Counted from the first letter of the stretch, positions 8,518 to 15,659 are shown. The stretch: 31,452 nt of DNA from Bacteroidales bacterium (GCA_004555055.1 SFJN01000005.1:1-31452); one strand, 5' to 3'. A program made the numbers and translations. Notes: a model not told the origin generated them from the sequence alone.

Positions 8518-8666
8518 AACCATACAAGACAGTTTTCAGCGAGATGCTACCGGCATCCTACCGAATAATCATACTCACATGGCAACGCCCGCTGCCATTA
8601 TATGCCGGACATTTGCCACGTTCGCACCGTGGACATGTAAACTTGTAATTGCCGCTAAATGTCGAA

Positions 8667-8930
8667 TCAGAAACCCACCTTTACGGTTTTGTCGCCCACT
8701 CTGATGAGATAGACATTCTGCCGAGGCAGGTTGAAGTTCATGGTGCTTCCTGTGGCTTTATACCGTCCCATCAGTTGTCCGGCGGGAGTATAGACGCCGA
8801 CGGGTGTCCCCACCGGAGCATTTTCAAGGCAGAGCGCACCGTCACGCACACTAATCTGCATATCCGGGTCCACCACCTCGTTGATTCCTGCCTCATATTC
8901 ATCAATGCTCAAGATTGGTCCATTACGCAC
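8667..8930 (-). pseudogene. Orphan T9SS-type C-terminal sorting tail, probable gene remnant
   Basis: The 87-residue frame reads like the last part of a large secreted protein, not a whole one. The second half (GTPVGVYTPAGQLMG, then NFNLPRQNVYLIRVGDKTVKVGF) is the beta-sandwich 'VYxxxGxxxG...LxxGxYLxRxxxxxxKxxx' pattern of type IX secretion C-terminal domains found in Bacteroidota. These domains are normally appended to proteins of several hundred residues. Here the only start is a GTG at 8930, just past the T-run of the clpB terminator. There is no signal peptide, without which the domain cannot reach the T9SS. I infer that the body of the gene was deleted, leaving the tail. A short functional peptide is possible but unlikely. 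Confidence 0.65.
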
Positions 8931-8975
8931 AAAAAACGGGACCGGCTTCTATGTCAATGCATAGTTGCCGGTCCC
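8931..8975 (-). terminator. Intrinsic terminator of clpB
   Basis: On the minus strand a 9-bp GGGACCGGC/GCCGGTCCC stem (8967-8975 with 8938-8946) encloses a 2x2 TT internal loop and a 5-bp CTATG/CATAG stem with a 6-nt loop. It is followed by GTTTTTTG. This is a textbook terminator 39 bp after the clpB stop at 9014. Confidence 0.9.
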
Positions 8976-9013
8976 TGAACGGTTCTTAGGGTGTTCTATA
9001 TATTAGAAATAGT

Positions 9014-11161
9014 CTATTCGTTTCCGAACTTCAGTTTTCCGTCGTCGGTCGTGACAAGGATGGGGCGCTGGTTGCTGACGGTTCCTGCCAGCAATGCGCG
9101 GCTGAGGTCGTTGAGGAGCATGTTCTGGAGGGCGCGCTTCACAGGACGTGCACCGTATTCGGGGTCGTAGCCCTCCTGGGCAATCAGACGTACGGCATCG
9201 TCGTGGACGTGCAGCGTGACTCCCTGCTCCTCCAGACGGCGGGCAATGCTGCGGAGCTGGATCTTCACAATCTGCTCAATCTCATTCTGACGGAGAGGAT
9301 GGAACATGAGGATGTCGTCGATACGGTTGACGAACTCCGGACGCAGGCCGAGTTTCACCAGTTCGTCGGCAAGGTCCTCACGCTTGTCACCGTCGGTGAT
9401 GAGGTTGCTCGTCATGATGATGATGGTGTTCTTGAAGTTCACCGTACGTCCCTTGTTGTCGGTCAGACGTCCGTCGTCGAGTACCTGCAAGAGGATGTTG
9501 AAGACGTCGGGATGTGCCTTCTCGATTTCGTCGAAGAGAACTACGGAATAGGGTTTGCGCCGGACGGCCTCCGTAAGTTGTCCGCCCTCGTCGTAGCCGA
9601 CATATCCTGGAGGTGCACCGATGAGTCGGGTGGCAGAGAACTTCTCCTGATATTCGCTCATGTCGATCCGCGTCATCAGGTTCTCGTCGTCGAAGAGGCA
9701 TTCTGCCAAGGCTTTTGCCAACTCGGTCTTACCGACACCGGTCGCTCCGAGGAAGATGAAACTACCGATGGGGCGTTTCGGGTCCTGCAGACCGGCACGA
9801 CTGCGGCGCACGGCATCGGCCACAGCGGCAATGGCCTCGTCCTGCCCGATGACGCGGTGGTGGAGTTCGTCCTCAAGATGGAGGAGTTTCTCGCGTTCGC
9901 TCTGCATCATACGGGTGACGGGTATTCCGGTCCAACGGGCCACCACGTCGGCGATGTCGTCGGCCGTCACCTCCTCTTTTACCATGGCTTCCGCACCCTG
10001 GCATTTGTGGAGTTCCTCTTCGAGGGTGAGGATGCTCTGTTCGAGTTCCTTGAGACGTCCGTAGCGGATTTCCGCCACACGTCCGAAGTCACCTTCGCGC
10101 TCGGCACGTTCGGCATCGAACTTCAGGGTCTCGATGATTTCCTTCTTCTGCTGTATCTGCTGCAGCAGCGCCCGCTCGCCCTCCCACTGTTGCTTGAGGG
10201 TACGCTCCTTTTCGCGGAGTGTATGGATTTCCTCGTCAAGTTGCGAAAGTTTTGTGGTGTGCGCTTCCTGAGCAGCGGCATCTGCTGCCGCTTCCTTCTC
10301 GCGGCGGATGGCCTCGCGCTCGATTTCAAGCTGACGCAGACGGCGTGAGATTTCATCGAGTTCCTCGGGCTGCGAGTCGCGTTCCATACGGAGTTTTGCA
10401 GCAGCCTCGTCCATCAGGTCGATGGCCTTGTCGGGGAGGAAACGGTCGGCGATGTAACGGTGCGAAAGGGTGACGGCGGCTATCAGTGCATCGTCCTGGA
10501 TACGCACACGATGGTGGTTCTCGTACTTTTCCTTCAGACCGCGGAGAATGCTGATGGCTTCTTCGGGAGCGGGTTCGTCGACCATCACCGTCTGGAAACG
10601 GCGCTCAAGGGCCTTGTCCTTCTCGAAGTATTTCTGGTATTCCTCCAGCGTGGTGGCACCGATGCTACGGAGCTCACCACGGGCAAGTGCGGGTTTGAGG
10701 ATATTGGCAGCATCCATGGCGCCGTCGCTCTTTCCGGCACCGACGAGGGTGTGTATCTCGTCGATGAACAGGATGATGCCGCCCTGAGCCTCGGTAACCT
10801 CGCGGACAACGCTCTTCAGACGGTCCTCGAACTGGCCCTTGTACATGGCTCCTGCCACAAGGGCTCCCATGTCGAGCGAATAGACACGCTTGTCGCGGAG
10901 GTTGTCGGGGACGTCACCGCGGACGATGCGCTGGGCAAGACCCTCGACGATGGCCGTCTTTCCCGTACCGGGTTCTCCAATCAGGATGGGATTGTTTTTC
11001 GTACGACGCGAAAGAATCTGCAGCACACGGCGTATCTCTTCGTCACGACCGATGACGGGGTCGAGGCGTCCCTCACGGGCTTCGCCCACAAGGTCGATGG
11101 CAAACTGCTTGAGTGCCGATTCCTCGTCGTTTCTCTGTGGTGTTCTGTTCGTGGTATTCAT
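9014..11161 (-). CDS. clpB: ClpB disaggregase lacking the N-terminal substrate domain
   Basis: 715 residues from ATG 11161 (MNTTNRTPQR). ClpB works with DnaK/DnaJ/GrpE to pull aggregated proteins apart by threading them through a hexamer ring. Visible: AAA1 with Walker A GEPGTGKT (62-69) and Walker B FIDEIH near 132; a coiled-coil middle domain from about 260 to 390 rich in Glu/Arg/Gln; AAA2 with Walker A GATGVGKT (472-479), VLFDEIEKAH and the YGARPVKR sensor-2 region. Family members are normally about 860 residues. The first 145 or so (the mobile Clp_N domain) are absent, and the sequence begins just before SALKQFAIDLVGEA, matching the short isoform that E. coli makes from an internal start. 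No Clp_N-like coding sequence is found upstream. Starting at 11224 adds 21 unconvincing residues. Confidence 0.96.
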   Translation of the reverse strand: MNTTNRTPQRNDEESALKQFAIDLVGEAREGRLDPVIGRDEEIRRVLQILSRRTKNNPILIGEPGTGKTAIVEGLAQRIVRGDVPDNLRDKRVYSLDMGALVAGAMYKGQFEDRLKSVVREVTEAQGGIILFIDEIHTLVGAGKSDGAMDAANILKPALARGELRSIGATTLEEYQKYFEKDKALERRFQTVMVDEPAPEEAISILRGLKEKYENHHRVRIQDDALIAAVTLSHRYIADRFLPDKAIDLMDEAAAKLRMERDSQPEELDEISRRLRQLEIEREAIRREKEAAADAAAQEAHTTKLSQLDEEIHTLREKERTLKQQWEGERALLQQIQQKKEIIETLKFDAERAEREGDFGRVAEIRYGRLKELEQSILTLEEELHKCQGAEAMVKEEVTADDIADVVARWTGIPVTRMMQSEREKLLHLEDELHHRVIGQDEAIAAVADAVRRSRAGLQDPKRPIGSFIFLGATGVGKTELAKALAECLFDDENLMTRIDMSEYQEKFSATRLIGAPPGYVGYDEGGQLTEAVRRKPYSVVLFDEIEKAHPDVFNILLQVLDDGRLTDNKGRTVNFKNTIIIMTSNLITDGDKREDLADELVKLGLRPEFVNRIDDILMFHPLRQNEIEQIVKIQLRSIARRLEEQGVTLHVHDDAVRLIAQEGYDPEYGARPVKRALQNMLLNDLSRALLAGTVSNQRPILVTTDDGKLKFGNE

Positions 11162-11563
11162 ATGATGATAAATGAAAGATGTTACTTGAAGATTATCGAA
11201 AGATTTTACATTTCGCAAGGCCACGGCTGCCGGAGTGTCCAGGGCGGCCTTTCGACCGGAATGGGGTGCAAATCATCTGCCAAAGGGATTTTCTGCTCTA
11301 CACGAGGCAGGAAATCATGACGAAATTTCACATTAACAAACTAATATACAGCTTCTTGTGCCAAAATTTCAGTATATCGCTTGACTTTTTGGCATACCTC
11401 CTCCGCCTTGTCCGAAAGGGCTACAGGGAATCATGCCGCACAAAGATACCTTTCTGCCTGCAACCGCTCCACCGCCCGACCTTAACAGAACCGGACAGTG
11501 GAAGTGTGCAGACTAAAATCCCCGGAACTGGGTGCACGAAGGACGCAGAAGAGGAAAGGGAAC

Positions 11564-11579
11564 AAATTGCACACTCCGA
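11564..11579 (+). repeat. 16-bp direct repeat, copy 1
   Basis: AAATTGCACACTCCGA, identical to 12083-12098. It lies about 245 bp before the first unit of the 22-bp array. Confidence 0.8.
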
Positions 11580-11824
11580 GTTTTCAGCCCCTCAAAAGAC
11601 CTTGCAAGGAGTGGCTGAAAAGGATGAAAATCTAGAAAAATTTTGACAACGCACAGCGTCGCTTCCAGAGAGAATTTTGGGCTCTTTTCTGCACTTTTGC
11701 AATCTAAAACTCGCATTTTAGGCAATCCTTCTATAGATTATCTCCAAGCCGGCCGGCATTTTTTGCCGCAAAATCATCAGAAAACGTGGCAAAAGGCATA
11801 AAAAAATGGGCTACGGAAAGGGTA

Positions 11825-11912
11825 AAACACCGGACTTCTCGGGCAGAAACATCCGTACTTTTGGGGCAAAACATCGGAACTTTGCCTCGCAGAAGTCCGT
11901 ACTTTCTGCTTT
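11825..11912 (+). repeat. Four-unit 22-bp array, copy A
   Basis: Units begin at 11825, 11847, 11869 and 11891, exactly 22 bp apart. Their openings are AAACACCGGACTTCT, AAACATCCGTACTTT, AAACATCGGAACTTT and AGAAGTCCGTACTTT; the remainder of each unit varies (GC-rich tails such as TGGGGCA). The first and last units give inverted ends, CGGACTTCT at 11831-11839 and AGAAGTCCG at 11891-11899. A second array with the same geometry lies at 30853-30940. Since 22 is not a multiple of three, the array does not encode a protein repeat. Function unknown. Confidence 0.85.
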
Positions 11913-12082
11913 TCCGACCGAAAAACGGCGAAAAAGCAGGCAAAACAAGGCAGAAACAGCAAACGCTCCAATTTTGCAATATTCAGCGACGGGACAAGGC
12001 GTGGTGGCTTCCGTGCCCCTTCTCGGACCAATAACGGCACCCCCTAAAACACGAAAACGGTGCAGGAAGTGATGCTGAAAAG

Positions 12083-12098
12083 AAATTGCACACTCCGA
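12083..12098 (+). repeat. 16-bp direct repeat, copy 2
   Basis: AAATTGCACACTCCGA, the second exact copy of 11564-11579, 519 bp downstream of it and on the other side of the 22-bp array. Confidence 0.8.
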
Positions 12099-12178
12099 CA
12101 CCGGACCCTCATTTTTCGGCACGCCTGCCATAGCACAACCATCCCTTCCCGTCCGGAGAGCAAAGCCTAAAGAGTCTA

Positions 12179-12907
12179 TCAACAAAAGACCGTCTCGAGC
12201 ACATCGAGACTCTTCAACTGGGGGAAACCGGGAAGATGCAAACGATAGAAGCTCACAAGCCGACGGAGAATGGCCGTGCGCTGCGAACCGGAAAGGCGGA
12301 ACAGATGCATGGTGGGGAAATTCATACGCGCCAACTGGCGGGCGGCATGGGCATCATCGCCCTCAAGACAGACGCCATGGGCAGGACGGTTGTCGGTGAA
12401 CTCGGCCCCCACAAGGTCGAAATAACGTCCCTCACCCTTGAGCTCTTCCCAATCGGGCTGGATTCCCAGGAACCTTGAAAGGCGGAAAAGGAAGACGATA
12501 TGGAAATTGGCGTAGTCCGACGGACAGGCGTCGAGCCATGCCACCGCACTGGACACATAATCGAAAAAAACATCGCCGAAGTCTCCCTCAAGCGTGGCAT
12601 ACGACAGGAACTCAGCCAGAAACATGGCAATGGCCATCTTGGCAGGACTGGCCATGATGGAGTCCTGACGCTCCACGACGCGCACCGTACGCGGACGGAA
12701 AACGGAGGCGGTAGGCGAGGCATCCCACATGACCTCGAGACGGGCGAGAGGGCGGAAAAGGCTGGCACGCATCGGTGAACGCTGGCTGCGGACAAGTGGC
12801 AAGGAGAGCGTCACACGGCCGGAAGTGCGCGAGAGGGCACGCACCAACAGACGGTCGGCACCGTAACGTGTCGTCCCGAGGACAAGTATCTGATGGGTCT
12901 CTATCAT
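12179..12907 (-). CDS. recO: DNA repair protein RecO
   Basis: 242 residues from ATG 12907 (MIETHQILVLGTTRYGADR), a usual length. RecO binds single-stranded DNA, anneals strands and, with RecR, loads RecA in the RecF pathway. The N-terminal OB-fold part contains the expected beta-rich start and GTTRYGADRLLVRALSR..GRVTL. The helical middle has KMAIAMFLAEFLSYATLEGD and the FHIVFLFRLSRFLGIQPDW motif typical of Bacteroidota RecO. The C-terminus lacks an obvious Cys4 zinc site, as is common in this phylum. The in-frame ATG at 12976 is less likely because it would run through the TATATAA-rich tandem duplication. Monocistronic; leftward; no clear terminator after it. Confidence 0.88.
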   Translation of the reverse strand: MIETHQILVLGTTRYGADRLLVRALSRTSGRVTLSLPLVRSQRSPMRASLFRPLARLEVMWDASPTASVFRPRTVRVVERQDSIMASPAKMAIAMFLAEFLSYATLEGDFGDVFFDYVSSAVAWLDACPSDYANFHIVFLFRLSRFLGIQPDWEELKGEGRYFDLVGAEFTDNRPAHGVCLEGDDAHAARQLARMNFPTMHLFRLSGSQRTAILRRLVSFYRLHLPGFPQLKSLDVLETVFC

Positions 12908-12942
12908 ATATAAAGATGGATCTCTATTATATATAAATATTA
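12899..12942 (-). repeat. 22-bp tandem duplication over the recO start
   Basis: Two adjacent 22-bp units beginning TCTCTATCATATATAAA (12899) and TCTCTATTATATATAAA (12921). The first contains the recO start codon and the TATATA just upstream of it; the second carries the same block with the ATG changed to ATA. It looks like a recent duplication of the translation start region. The second copy cannot initiate at ATG. Confidence 0.75.
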
Positions 12943-13008
12943 CGTGGAACACAAAGAGGTGGGAAATGAAAGCCACCCCCCGGATGCATACCTACGGAAA
13001 ACTTCCGG

Positions 13009-13016
13009 CAAAAATA
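13009..13016 (-). promoter_or_regulatory. Candidate -7 element for recO
   Basis: TATTTTTG on the minus strand fits TAnnTTTG about 100 bp before ATG 12907. No TTTG is found at the right distance upstream, so this is partial support. Confidence 0.35.
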
Positions 13017-13200
13017 ACGATAAATTCCGAACAGCATGGGGCACAATGGGGATTTTCTGACAAAAAAGCACAAAAAACTTCTGCGGAGCCAACACCTGCC
13101 TCAAGGCACAAAACAGAGGCGTTTGTAAAGATTTTATGACGTCGGCTTTGCAATTTCGAGGCTATTTCAGTGTTTTTCCAAACTTTTTATATCACTTTGC

Positions 13201-13231
13201 TTTGAAGAAAAAGAAAAACGCCATAACTTTG
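13201..13231 (+). promoter_or_regulatory. Promoter of tRNA-Glu
   Basis: TTTG at 13201-13204, a 19-bp spacer, TAACTTTG at 13224-13231: exact match to the Bacteroidota consensus. The tRNA begins 64 bp downstream. Confidence 0.8.
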
Positions 13232-13294
13232 CACTCGCAAATCGGTCACAACGCCACGCCAAGACGGCAAGGCAATGTAAACCTGATTCGTGAT

Positions 13295-13366
13295 GGTCCC
13301 TTCGTCTATCGGTTAGGACGAGAGATTTTCATTCTCTAAAGAGGGGTTCGATTCCCCTAGGGACTA
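13295..13366 (+). tRNA. tRNA-Glu (anticodon TTC)
   Basis: Cloverleaf by eye: acceptor GGTCCCT with AGGGACT (first pair G-U), D arm GTC..GAC, anticodon stem AGAGA/TCTCT with loop TTTTCAT giving anticodon TTC, T arm AGGGG-TTCGATT-CCCCT, discriminator A. CCA is not encoded. It reads glutamate codons GAA and GAG. The 72-nt length and loop sequences are standard. Confidence 0.95.
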
Positions 13367-13653
13367 CAAAACTTGCAAAAGTTTGCACACATGGGCCATC
13401 AACATAAAGTTTGAAACGCCCTGACGGAGAAAGGTGAAAAATTTAGCGGGCCTTCGCACAGCACGCTGGTTTTTCTCTTTTTTACGTTATAAACATGTGA
13501 TGCGCGCGTGGAAAGACAGTCCGGGCAAAGCGCGTAGCGTCGGGATGACGCCCATTTTCCTCCTTGCTAAGCCCAGCTAGAATCCCCAACAAACCACACA
13601 CTTATCTATTTGTATCATTTTCCCAAAAAAGGAATAATTCCCCTAAAGAAACA
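13367..13653 (+). promoter_or_regulatory. Long leader between tRNA-Glu and rpsT
   Basis: 287 bp with no gene and no consensus promoter that I can find. It has local structure, for example GCGTC-GGGAT-GACGC near 13547-13561 and CGCGC/GCGCG pairing just upstream. rpsT may therefore be read through from the tRNA-Glu promoter, with the leader acting in feedback by S20 as ribosomal-protein leaders often do. That role is inference only. Confidence 0.3.
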
Positions 13654-13908
13654 ATGGCAAATCACAAGTCATCTGTAAAGCGCATCCGCCAGACTGCTGC
13701 CCGCCGTCTCCACAACCGTTACTATGCCAAGACGATGCGCAATGCTGTTCGCAAACTCCGTGCTACCACCGACAAGGCTGAGGCAGTAGCCCTCCTCCCC
13801 AAGGTGCAGAAGATGCTCGACAAGCTTGCAAAGAACAACACCATCCACAAGAACAAGGCATCGAACATCAAGAGCAGCCTCATGCTCCACGTCAACAGCC
13901 TCGCATAA
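13654..13908 (+). CDS. rpsT: 30S ribosomal protein S20
   Basis: 84 residues from ATG 13654 (MANHKSSVKRIRQTAARRLHN), the standard S20 start and length. S20 is a three-helix basic protein that binds 16S rRNA early in 30S assembly. Features: Lys/Arg-rich helix 1 with NRYYAKTMRNAVRKLR, then the KVQKMLDKLAKNNTIHKNKASNIKSSL core. An upstream in-frame ATG at 13564 would add 30 residues foreign to the family and is rejected. Followed after 58 bp by an intrinsic terminator. Neighbours tRNA-Glu and ruvB have their own promoters. Confidence 0.97.
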   Translation: MANHKSSVKRIRQTAARRLHNRYYAKTMRNAVRKLRATTDKAEAVALLPKVQKMLDKLAKNNTIHKNKASNIKSSLMLHVNSLA

Positions 13909-13966
13909 TTACATCCGCAAAGGCAGGGACATTACTGCCGGAACAATGTAATGAAAATCATACAAA

Positions 13967-14000
13967 ACGGAGTCTGACATTTGTCGGATTCCGTTTTTTT
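13967..14000 (+). terminator. Intrinsic terminator of rpsT
   Basis: ACGGAGTCTGAC (13967-13978) pairs with GTCGGATTCCGT (13983-13994) over 12 positions, two of them G-U, with the 4-nt loop ATTT and a run of seven T. The loop and 3' arm overlap the -33 region of the ruvB promoter. Confidence 0.9.
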
Positions 14001-14011
14001 GCATACCTTTG
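13980..14011 (+). promoter_or_regulatory. Promoter of ruvB, nested in the rpsT terminator
   Basis: TTTG at 13980-13983 (in the terminator loop), a 20-bp spacer, TACCTTTG at 14004-14011. This is a good match to the phylum consensus, with ATG 14120 about 100 bp further on. Confidence 0.75.
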
Positions 14012-14119
14012 CACGGCTGGCAGAAAACCTTTTCCAGACCGGACACCGCATCTGCCGCCACACGCCCCGAACCGCCGGAGCAGACCACACACATACCACG
14101 ACAAACCACAAGACACAAG

Positions 14120-15160
14120 ATGCAAGACAACTTCGACATACGCAGCACGCAGAACAAGCCGGCCACATCGGAACGGGACTTCGAAAATGCACTGCGCCCA
14201 CTCTCTTTCTCCGACTTCACAGGACAGAAAAAGGTGGTGGAAAACCTGAAAGTCTTCGTCGAGGCAGCACGGATGCGCGGCGAGCCCCTCGACCACACCC
14301 TTCTGCACGGCCCTCCCGGACTGGGAAAGACCACATTGTCGAACATCATTGCCAACGAACTCGGTGTGGGATTCAAGCTTACCAGCGGACCGGTGCTCGA
14401 CAAACCTGGCGACCTGGCAGGACTCCTCACCTCGCTCGAGCCGAACGACGTGCTCTTCATCGACGAAATCCACCGCCTCAGCCCCGTAGTGGAGGAATAC
14501 CTCTATTCGGCCATGGAGGACTACCGCATCGACATCATGATTGATAAAGGACCTGCGGCACGGAGCATTCAGATTGACCTCAACCCCTTCACCCTCGTCG
14601 GCGCCACCACCCGGAGCGGACTCCTCACAGCCCCGCTCCGTGCACGCTTCGGCATCAACATGCACCTCGAATACTACGATGCCAAAACGCTGACCACCAT
14701 CGTCGAGCGTTCGGCAAGAATCCTCCGCGTACGCATCGACCCCAAAGCGGCGGCGGAAATCGCAGGACGGAGCCGCGGCACACCGCGTATCGCCAACGCC
14801 CTGCTACGCCGAGTCAGAGACTTCGCACAGGTGAAGGGGAACGGCGACATCAATACCGAAATCGCACGGTTCAGCCTCGAAGCGCTCAACATCGACAAGT
14901 ACGGCCTTGATGAAATCGACAACAAGATCCTCACCACCATCATCGACAAGTTCAAGGGCGGACCCGTAGGCATCACCACCATTGCCACCGCCATCGGCGA
15001 AGATGCCGGCACCGTCGAGGAAGTCTACGAACCGTTCCTCATCAAGGAAGGCTTCATCCGACGCACGCCACGCGGACGGGAAGTCACCGACCTGGCCTAC
15101 GAACATCTCGGACGCGACTACATCGGACAGCGCGAACCCGGACAAGGATACCTCTTCTGA
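14120..15160 (+). CDS. ruvB: Holliday junction branch migration ATPase RuvB
   Basis: 346 residues from ATG 14120 (MQDNFDIRST); the frame opens earlier at 14009 but that part is low-complexity and unlike the family. RuvB forms hexamers that pump DNA through the RuvA-bound Holliday junction. Visible: LRPLSFSDFTGQ near 26-36, Walker A GPPGLGKT (64-71), Walker B FIDEIHRL (113-120), VGATTRSGLLTAPLRARFG (sensor 1 and arginine finger region), SRGTPRIANALLRRVRDFA, and the C-terminal winged helix with GFIRRTPRGREVT. All catalytic motifs are intact. ybeY follows 56 bp later on the same transcript. Confidence 0.98.
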   Translation: MQDNFDIRSTQNKPATSERDFENALRPLSFSDFTGQKKVVENLKVFVEAARMRGEPLDHTLLHGPPGLGKTTLSNIIANELGVGFKLTSGPVLDKPGDLAGLLTSLEPNDVLFIDEIHRLSPVVEEYLYSAMEDYRIDIMIDKGPAARSIQIDLNPFTLVGATTRSGLLTAPLRARFGINMHLEYYDAKTLTTIVERSARILRVRIDPKAAAEIAGRSRGTPRIANALLRRVRDFAQVKGNGDINTEIARFSLEALNIDKYGLDEIDNKILTTIIDKFKGGPVGITTIATAIGEDAGTVEEVYEPFLIKEGFIRRTPRGREVTDLAYEHLGRDYIGQREPGQGYLF

Positions 15161-15216
15161 ACACGGGATCTCCAACCCGGTCTACGCACCTAACATCCTC
15201 AAGCACCAGGAAACGA

Positions 15217-15627
15217 ATGATTACATACAACGCCTACAGCGAAGCCATGCCGGAACTGGACACCACTGCCACCACGGCATGGATAGCACGGGTGGCGGAA
15301 AAGCATGGCAAGCGCATCGGCAACGTCAACTACATCTTCTGCACCGACGATGAAATCCTCGATGTCAACCGCCAATATCTCCACCACGACTACTACACCG
15401 ACATCATCACCTTCGACTACTGTGCCAACGACATCCTATCGGGCGATATCTACATCAGCCTCGACACCGTAGCCTCCAATGCCGAAGAACTGCAGAAAGA
15501 CCCTGTCGAAGAGCTCCACCGGGTGCTCATCCACGGCATTCTCCACCTTGTGGGAATCAACGACAAAGGCCCCGGTGAACGCGAAATCATGGAACGTGCC
15601 GAGGACGAAGCGCTCGCCATGCGCTGA
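15217..15627 (+). CDS. ybeY: rRNA maturation endoribonuclease YbeY
   Basis: 136 residues, start ATG 15217. YbeY is a zinc-dependent single-strand RNase needed for 16S rRNA 3' processing and ribosome quality control. The conserved blocks are VNYIFCTDDEILDVNRQYL, HDYYTDIITFDY, LSGDIYIS and the metal site HGILHLVG (H106, H110). The third ligand, His in most bacteria (HxxxHxxxxxH), is Asp here (D116, in GINDKGPGE). That substitution is, to my recollection, usual in Bacteroidota and not a loss of function. It lies 56 bp after ruvB with no promoter between, and is followed by a long hairpin terminator. Confidence 0.95.
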   Translation: MITYNAYSEAMPELDTTATTAWIARVAEKHGKRIGNVNYIFCTDDEILDVNRQYLHHDYYTDIITFDYCANDILSGDIYISLDTVASNAEELQKDPVEELHRVLIHGILHLVGINDKGPGEREIMERAEDEALAMR

Positions 15628-15659
15628 AAGTCAAAGGCTACAGAAGGGCAAAACGTCAC

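Larger units (their letters stand above)
11162..12178. other. 1-kb gene-free stretch upstream of clpB
   Basis: No reading frame here looks like a protein: all are short, overlap in several frames and lack family motifs. Contents that I can support: a four-unit 22-bp array (11825-11912), two copies of a 16-bp direct repeat flanking it (11564-11579 and 12083-12098), and several A/T tracts. A clpB promoter must lie here. Weak candidates on the minus strand are TATCTTTG at 11448-11441 and TTAGTTTG at 11344-11337 with a TTTG 17 bp further upstream. I see no CIRCE element. Confidence 0.6.
12908..13294. other. Divergent gap between recO and tRNA-Glu
   Basis: 387 bp without a gene. It holds the upstream duplication of the recO start, a candidate recO -7 element (13009-13016) and the tRNA-Glu promoter (13201-13231). 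The only frame of note, 13136-13339, runs into the tRNA and is not a gene. Confidence 0.6.

Noticed and set aside
9203..10348. 381-codon frame antisense to clpB
   Set aside because: It is the reverse-strand shadow of a conserved coding region with strong codon bias; clpB motifs are beyond doubt on the other strand.
11162..11400. CIRCE/HrcA heat-shock operator upstream of clpB
   Set aside because: No TTAGCACTC-N9-GAGTGCTAA or close variant is present.
11179..11646. 155-codon plus-strand frame between clpB and the repeat array
   Set aside because: It overlaps the clpB 5' end, has no recognisable domain and a composition like random non-coding DNA; no promoter precedes it.
11825..11912. CRISPR array
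   Set aside because: Units are directly adjacent, 22 bp in total, diverged and in both orientations; there are no unique constant-length spacers and no cas genes.
13136..13339. 67-codon frame before and through tRNA-Glu
   Set aside because: It covers the promoter and half of the tRNA, and has no protein-like features.
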